From Ulva prolifera (Eukaryota; Chlorophyta; Ulvophyceae; Ulvales; Ulvaceae), in the NCBI GenBank assembly GCA_023078555.1, contig CM041204.1:1088923-1152922 (forward strand): 64,000 bases of DNA. Direction: 5' to 3'. Made by a program: the position numbers and the translations under genes. Under the pieces are notes generated by a model that saw only the letters and a list, made by a program, of their open reading frames with translations, searched no databases and had not been told where the DNA came from. This document shows, piece by piece, positions 57,317 to 64,000 of this stretch. The stretch's first letter is position 1. Every line of letters starts with the position of its first letter.

Positions 57317-58506
57317 CTCAGCGATGGCAATTTTTGCCGCGTGTCACCAACCCCCGCATGCGTATGCCTAGGCAGGAAGCTTCCACGGCCATGTCTGCAG
57401 AGCCGTGAAACGCCCTGAATAAGGCCTATAACCCATGTTCAGTGCACTTGCTCAGTCAACATCTGCGTTGCGCCGGTTTGATGTGGTACTGTCTCAAGTT
57501 TCTGCGAAGCTGCCGTTTGGGCGCTAGTGCTGTGCTGCACGGGGTGGCGTTGGTGTACAAGTGCCGCATCATGAGGCTGCTATGTGGGAGCAGCTCTGCA
57601 TGTGTTGTGGCGGTGCTGTGGGGCCCGGGGACGGAGGGGTTTCGGGCACGGACGGCCCTTCGCGCTGCCCTTGACCAGCACCACCCCGTGCGCAGCTTCA
57701 GAGCACCACGTCCACACTCATCGCACAGATTATTCTGGCTGAAAGGCTTGCTCGCAGCGCAGGCCTGCCCAAGCCGCAGCTGTGAGACGTCGACGTCTCG
57801 CCTGGATCCAGGCCACCCGGACTCCGGATCCAATCCAGGCCCTTGACGGCAGCAAGCGCTGCTTCCGCCCGCGAGCATAGCAGAGGCCGTCTCATACCAT
57901 AGCAGCGCAGCACACGGCACGCCATTTGGGGGCACACAAACTTACTGCTGTGGGATGTTGTTTGGCCAGCCCGGCCATCCATGCACTTGCAATATTGGGG
58001 GCTCCTTGGGAGTGAGCCGCAGTCTGAGACGCTAGCTTGTATGCGGACATGTCTTTGCGGAGAACCAGGAGTGCGCAGGCAGCGTTAGCAGCCAGCTGTG
58101 TATGGGCGAGTGACGGAATCGGTTTTGCTTGTGCCGCTTTTCGTTTCTTGTCATGCGCAAATCTCCCGCGTTGGTACCTGCCCCTCTGACTTTGTCCAAG
58201 TGACACCCTTATCTTGCTGTATTGCAGTATGTCGGGTCTGCCCCTGAAACGCGATCACAGCATCACACCCATGTGATGGCATGTTATGTGCCCGTTACAT
58301 CGGTTGGCTGCAATCTTGGTTGTTGCAATCCATACACGTCAAAATGTGTGGTCCTTGATGAACACAAGGACCAGAGGCGAGGAGGCAGGTGGAACCACAA
58401 AGACACCGAGTAGCTCAAGGAAAGACCACAAACACAGCACAACTCACCCAAGTCAATGTCAGGTGCCCACACAAAAAAGCCCACCTGCCCAACCAAGCCA
58501 CTCAGC

Positions 58507-58507
<1 letters not shown>

Positions 58508-58546
<39 letters not shown>
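58508..58546. repeat. Poly(C) tract, 39 bases
   Basis: Uninterrupted C run about 150 bp past the kinase copy 3 stop; 11 bases longer than its sister. Confidence 0.99.
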
Positions 58547-58547
<1 letters not shown>

Positions 58548-58695
58548 CGCATGAGCAGAAACCAAGGCAGAGCCATTGCACACACCATGAGCCACACAGA
58601 AACCAGCCCCCATGATCAAATTACCCATTGATGCAAGTGGCAAGGGATCCGGATATGATAGCTGAAGGAGGTGACGCAAACCCGGGCTCATGGCG

Positions 58696-61600
58696 TCACG
58701 GCTCATTCAGATCGGGTGCGCGGTTCACATGCGTGCGCACGGCGGTGACGGCCCCCCCGGCCTCCACAGCGATGCCTCTGTTCGTCTCCACTGCGAAGTC
58801 CTCGGCAGACAGGGTTGAGCCTGCCCCGGTGACGAGCACCGCGTGGTCTCGGAAGTCAGCGTCATGCCGCGAGAGAGACATGGTGGCCGTCGTGTGGCGC
58901 ACAGTAGCAGTGGCACCGCCGCTCACCACGAGCATGCAGTCGTGCAGGGCCACACGCTCCAGCACAACGCGGCAGTGGCGGCTGTGGCAGAACAGCATCC
59001 CCCCTGCAACACACCAAGCAGCTCATATGTATGCTCAAGTAAAAGCTAAGTGAGTTGGCCGCTATCCTGGCCATCACACTCCATGCGCATGCGAACTCGT
59101 TGTTGTAGGGAGCCTTCAGGGAACTCATGCATACGCCAATACGATGATCTGGTGCGACAATCCATTGTCGTGGTGCCCATGTGACTGGAATGTTTAACTA
59201 GTCACAACATCGCGCCGGCAGCGGATCGCGGGAGGCGCTCCGGCACTGTCAACATGCATGTGTCGTACCCTCGACTTCGACGTCGTTGAGCACGGTGTCA
59301 CTTGATCCCCCAAGAAAGAGAACCCCGTTCCGGTGCAGCTGCAGGCTGACATTGGAGACTGTCGCGCCGCCCTGTGCCAGAATCCCCGCCTTGTGAACCC
59401 TCAAATTCCCATCCTTCGCCCCGAGAGCCGAGGCCACTGCGTGCAATGCTATGCGGCCGAGACTAGTGTGGAGGTCGGAAGATAGCTTCTGCTTCCCAGC
59501 TCGTGGACCGTAGGTTGAAGTATTCGGGAAGGAGAAGATTCGGCCCGGGTGGCTCTTTGAGAGCCGGGACACGAGGTGCGCGAGCGTCTCGATGCCCGTG
59601 ATGTCCTGTACATGCATGCATGTATGCGTTGTAGCTAGAGCTCTCGAGAGTGCAAGCGCGTAGACATGCGCGGCAGGATCTCATCTGAGTCAGCGTTCAT
59701 TCACGCACAGCCGGCGGAGTCCAGCAAGAGCGTGTCCTCATACGCATATGCTGCGATCACACGCATGCGTCAGCGCCTTGGCCGTCACTGACAGTGGACA
59801 CAGTCAGGTATGCTGCTGATCTTTATACGAGAGAGTGAACGGAAGAAGACAAACACCGAAACCAAATCTGTATACGTATACGCGACCAGGTAACGCGCCA
59901 CACGTACTTCGCAGCTTCGGGAGGGAGAGTGTGTACGCCTGTCCGGCCCCGGGGCGCCGCAGCCTACCATCACGATGTCCGCAATTCACTGGCAGGCGAA
60001 AACAGTGGCAGTGTCTCAAAGCTGCAGGTGTAGAACCTATCTACGTGGAACCACCTGACCCTTTCATCAAATCTTTTAATCTAGGTATACGTATTGTGGT
60101 CCTGTGAGTGCCACACACTGCAGCTGCAGGGAGATGCCCTGTTGAATCATACCTCCAGTTGATCACCAGGCCAATTCGTTGCTCCTGGAGCACGCAGTAG
60201 CGATGGGGATGATGCAGAGGCGGTCGCCGCCCCGCCCGGAGCGTACGCGGGCCTCGGCAGGGGCCGCAGCGCGTCCAGGTCTGCATGGCCGCATGCAGGG
60301 GCGGAAAGCCGTGAGGGTGCCGGCAATGAGGCCTGCCGGTCCCAAGCGGGCACGTCGGCCAAAGTTTCACTGACGCGCCTGGCAGGCGCGGGGACGGGAG
60401 AGGGGAGGGACCGCAGCGAGCTGTCGGTCGTGGCACTGCGCTGCATCGGCACCGCCGTGTCTGCAACCAAAAGCTGTCATTTGCTGTCACTTCTAAATCA
60501 TGCATCCCGGGCCCGAGCTTGCGGTCAGCGTGTACCCATACTGCCATGTCATGGCCGCAGAGCCATGGGAACATGTTCACTGCAAGCACATACCGAAGGT
60601 ATGTACAGCACTGACCATAGAGCAGCACAAGCTATAGCACAGCCACGCTAGATCACCCTTTGCAACAACTTGCAAATGGTATATTCTGCACAGCCTGTGC
60701 AGAAGGCAGAGTGCGGCTGTCTGTCATGGTCATGAGCCAATGGAACAATCTATATTCCATGTACTTGAATGTGATGTGACATGTAGCACTGACAATACAA
60801 GGGAGCGAATCGATGCGGCGGTGCAGGCCTAGGTTGAAGTTGCCAGGCGCACCATGTGAGCCGTGGACTAGCATCCAGTCTCCGATGAGCGTCGCGCCCT
60901 CTTCCACGGCGATCCCCGCCGCGGCCAAGATGTGGGTGTTTAACACGTGCAGGTTGGAAGCCACCCCTGTGACCACCACCGCGTGGCCGTTGAGCATGGA
61001 CGTCTCCGAGTGGCACGCCTTTGTGGCGTGCAGCTCGACCGTGGCGCCGCCACGAACGATGAGCTTGCAGTGGTCCAGAGTCACACCATACAAAGCGAGG
61101 CGGCAGTTGGGCCCCCCGCAGATGATGTACCCTCCTGCAAAATAATCCGGTTCACATTGACTGTTTACTCCAGGTCCGAGGCCTGGGCTATAAAATGGAC
61201 TAACTCGAATGATGCGCCGCGAGCTGAAGCAGGTTGAAAACGCCGTGTTGGGGACGACACCATAGTACGTCTACTAAGCTAGGAACACAATGACAAAAGG
61301 CAGCATGTACATACACATCTACATGGCCGAATCATTGGAATCACACAGATCGGAGCACAATCGCAGTCCATGCAGTACAACTAGGGCCTACTGCTACTAG
61401 TAGCCTGAGAGGGGGCCGCCCGCGCCTTTAATGACACAGTTCCTGAACACCGTGTCGCTTGTCCCATCAAGTATGATGACCCCAGCATGGCTGAGCTGCA
61501 GGCACGCGTTGTCCACCGTCGCGCCACCCCTGTCCAGCACCACCCCCATTCGCAGCCCCGGCGCGTCGTATTCATGTACACTGGGCACGGTCTTCAGGCC

Positions 61601-64000
61601 AGAATACTTGCTCTTTGCGGGGGGCTGCCCAGGCAGCAGGGGCTGCCTAGGCAGCAGGTGCGAGACATCGCGGCCCTTGACGGCCGCCACCGACGCGTCC
61701 GTGCGCTCGAGGGGTAGCGGCTGCTGGAAATGTCTGAAGCCCCACGAGAATACATGGCCGGGGTTGCTTGCTTCAAGGCGACTGAACAGCTGCCCAACGG
61801 TGTGAATGTTGCTGATGTCCTCCACAGCTTCAGGCTGCTCATGAGAACTGTTGTCTCTGCGGCATGCCAAATCATCTCCACTCGACGATAGGGCACGTTA
61901 TTATATTTACGGGACAAAGCCAAGGCTACAGGGACACAGTCAGTCAGGTCATGCATACACGGGTGGGCAGGGGCACTACTGAAAATCAGGCACATCGATG
62001 TCCCTGCTCAGGCAAAATTGCTCTCGAGGCATCACATATCCAGATGTGCAAGCTACGGGCAGCCACCGCACATACAAAACGTAACCACCAGCACGTGTGG
62101 TAGTCTGCGCGGCGCTCCCAGATGTAGACCGGCGCCATGTGCCGGAACTGTACACAGTCCGATGTGATCCGGTGGAATCGCGTTGGCACGCGGTGGTGCT
62201 AGTGCGGCATACCTCTTGAACTTCTGCCTTTGGCCGCGCTCCACACACTGTGTCTGACGATTGCTCTCGCGTGGACGCGTCCAAGTCACGGGTAACAAGT
62301 GCACCTGCACCTCCTAACTGTGCAGGTTCATGCCCCCCGGCACTCACATCAGAGGCAGTTGACATTTGTTTGACTGCAGGCTGCTGTGACTTGTGAGGTT
62401 GAGCACCACTCGTAGCTGCAGCAGGCTTTGACATTATGCTTGCCTGCTCTGTTACCGGTGCAGAGACAACCGCCAGTGGCTCCTCATGATCAGGAGTAGC
62501 CTCAAGGACCCCTGCAGCACCAGTGCTTGCAAGCCCGCGTAGGGGCGGCCGTGGCCTCATGCCAACGGAGATGTGTCGATCGCCAAAGGCGATGAATTGA
62601 GTGGAGCAGCCTTCAGCGAGGAGAGCGACCTGGATGGCCATCAGCTGCTGCTGCACGGACGCCAGGGGCGGCCTGTCGGCAGCCTCGATGGCTGTCATGG
62701 ATGTGATGAGCTGCTTCAGGGCAGGAGGCTCCACGTAAGCAGGCACTGGCATCGGAATCCCTGCAGCAGCAGACCTGCTTCAGCAGTGCTAGCATTCAAC
62801 TCATAAGGCGCGGTACGCAATGAAACACTTGGCAAGCAAGAGATCTCCAAAATGCACATGGGGACTGCAGAGTGTAGAACGGCAACACACGGTTGCCGCT
62901 GCATGTGGGGCCATATTCTAGAGGAAAGCCGCAAAATAGTGGGTTTGGTCAACATACAAGCTTCTGTAAGCCTGCGGAGTTGAACGTTGTACGTAGCAAA
63001 GCTGAGGCTGCGCACACCTGAAAAGAGCTTGGCAAAGATGGCCTCAAAGGTGTCTCCCCTGTATGGGTGCGCCCCGGTCGCGGCGTAGAGCAGCGTCGCG
63101 CCCATGCTGTACACGTCGCTGCGCCGCTGCGCGTTGCCCAGCAGCTGCTCCTTCGACGCGTACCCCGGCGTCCCCTTGGCCACACCCTTCACCATTGTCT
63201 GCATCGCTGTTGTGATGGATGACCGCACGCACGTGGGCAGCCGCTTTGCCAGCCCGAAATCCGCCAGCCGCACGCTGTGCTGCGCTGCGTCGCTGTCCCC
63301 ACCGTCGCCCTTCGAGGCCTTGCTGGAGGGCGCCAGGAGGATGTTGCCGGGGGTGATGTCGAGGTGGAGGCAGCGCGCGCTGCGGTGCACGGCGTCCAGC
63401 GCGGAGCACAGCATGAGGCCCAGCGTCACGAGGTCCAGCGGTGGCAAGCCGGGCAGCTTGCACTGCTGCTTTGCCCTCGGCACAAGCTCCGCCAGGCTCC
63501 CTTCGCACAGCTCCATCAGCAGCCTGCGGTTGCAGCAGGTAGCCCAGTGAAGAAGTGGATCGGTAATTGGACAGCCATTGACGTTAGCACACGTTGTAGG
63601 AGCACTCAGTAGGCTACGTATACTGGCGAGTCGACGCCCGGCGTCACAGGTGATGCTTATCTCAAGACGTCTCAGTCATCTCATCTCGGGGCATGTAACA
63701 ATGCTAGCAGAAGCGTGCACAGCTGTATTACAGCCAGCAATCGCACCAGAGCTCAGAGTCAGTCCAGCAGTAGCCGTGCAGCTTGCACACGTGCGGGCTC
63801 GCAACACCCGCGATGTAAGACGTCGACACCACCTGCTTCACCGCTGCCATTTCCTTCGCGCCCGCACCGGCCGGCAGCGGCACCTGCTTCACTGCAATTT
63901 GTCGCCCTCCTAGCCACCCCTCCTGCACGGTGCCCTCCCCCCCGGCCCCCAGCCGCTTCCCCAGCGTCACGTCGGAACTCCGCACCAGGCGCGGCGCGTA
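58696..64000 (-). CDS. Kinase copy 3: kinase / double beta-helix protein, 5' part outside window
   Basis: Exons: 63747 to beyond 64000 (kinase N-lobe with LGAGGEGTV and AVKQ), 63018-63523 (HLDITPGN, ADFGLAK), 62213-62760 (end of kinase and linker), 61426-61819, 60799-61134, 60153-60460, 59269-59605, 58696-59003 (TGA). Exon lengths keep the same phases as copy 2; length differences are multiples of three (for example the 15-bp insertion in the linker exon 60153-60460). The exon 61426-61819 ends at a GC donor as in copy 2. Exon 4 and introns 3-4 are nearly identical to copy 2, showing recent duplication or conversion. All visible frames are intact. The helical and U-box-like exons should lie just beyond the window. 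Confidence 0.85.

Larger units (their letters stand above)
56181..58695. repeat. Intergenic block downstream of kinase copy 3
   Basis: Counterpart of 38932-41422. The junction at 56180/56181 is the empty site corresponding to the direct-repeat element insertion upstream of copy 1. Confidence 0.85.

Overview
The window is nuclear DNA of a eukaryote. Every convincing long gene is split by short GT-AG introns (donors often GTGCG/GTATG, acceptors mostly TGCAG). Coding DNA is GC-rich, and the mobile elements (Osser-like short Copia, CACTA/EnSpm with TNP2 transposase, an APE-type LINE) suit a green alga (Chlorophyta). That taxon is inferred from style; no sequence search was possible.

Layout. 1-5479: right part of a CACTA element (CACTA-1) with a minus-strand TNP2-type transposase gene running off the left edge, a divergent multi-exon partner gene, a palindromic 64-bp minisatellite, and a right terminus ending TAGTG after many TCCG subterminal motifs. 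5480-5882: a stretch homologous to the 5' flank of the kinase genes described below. 5883-7590: the 3' part (LTR, RT, RNase H) of a Copia element, cut off where a second CACTA element begins. 7591-25106: CACTA-2, about 17.5 kb, with inverted subterminal sequences at both ends, a TNP2 transposase gene (9188-18002), a 183-bp tandem repeat, and a 10-exon partner gene (20041-23441) whose 3' end is built from tandemly duplicated exons. A young Copia element (12502-16456, 547-bp LTRs, 5-bp TSD) sits inside a transposase exon.

25524-64000: three tandem, same-strand (minus) paralogues of a large gene. Phase-consistent splicing joins an N-terminal helical region, a U-box-like zinc/cysteine segment, a protein kinase domain with its catalytic residues, and one or two C-terminal beta-helix-like modules. 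Copy 1 (25524-30802) has one beta-helix module, copy 2 (41423-54982) has two and carries an antisense 6.4-kb LINE in intron 4, and copy 3 (58696 to beyond 64000) is cut by the window edge. Between copies 1 and 2 lies a 7.0-kb insertion (31918-38927) bounded by 687-bp direct repeats, a 4-bp target duplication and an empty site at the copy 2/3 junction. It has no recognisable reverse transcriptase but encodes a PD-(D/E)XK-like nuclease candidate and three unfamiliar ORFs.

The most promising candidates for something undescribed are the helical/U-box-like/kinase/beta-helix family (it looks like a sensor-kinase family expanding in tandem) and the RT-less direct-repeat element. Exon coordinates come from reading splice sites and checking phase by hand; no transcript evidence was available.
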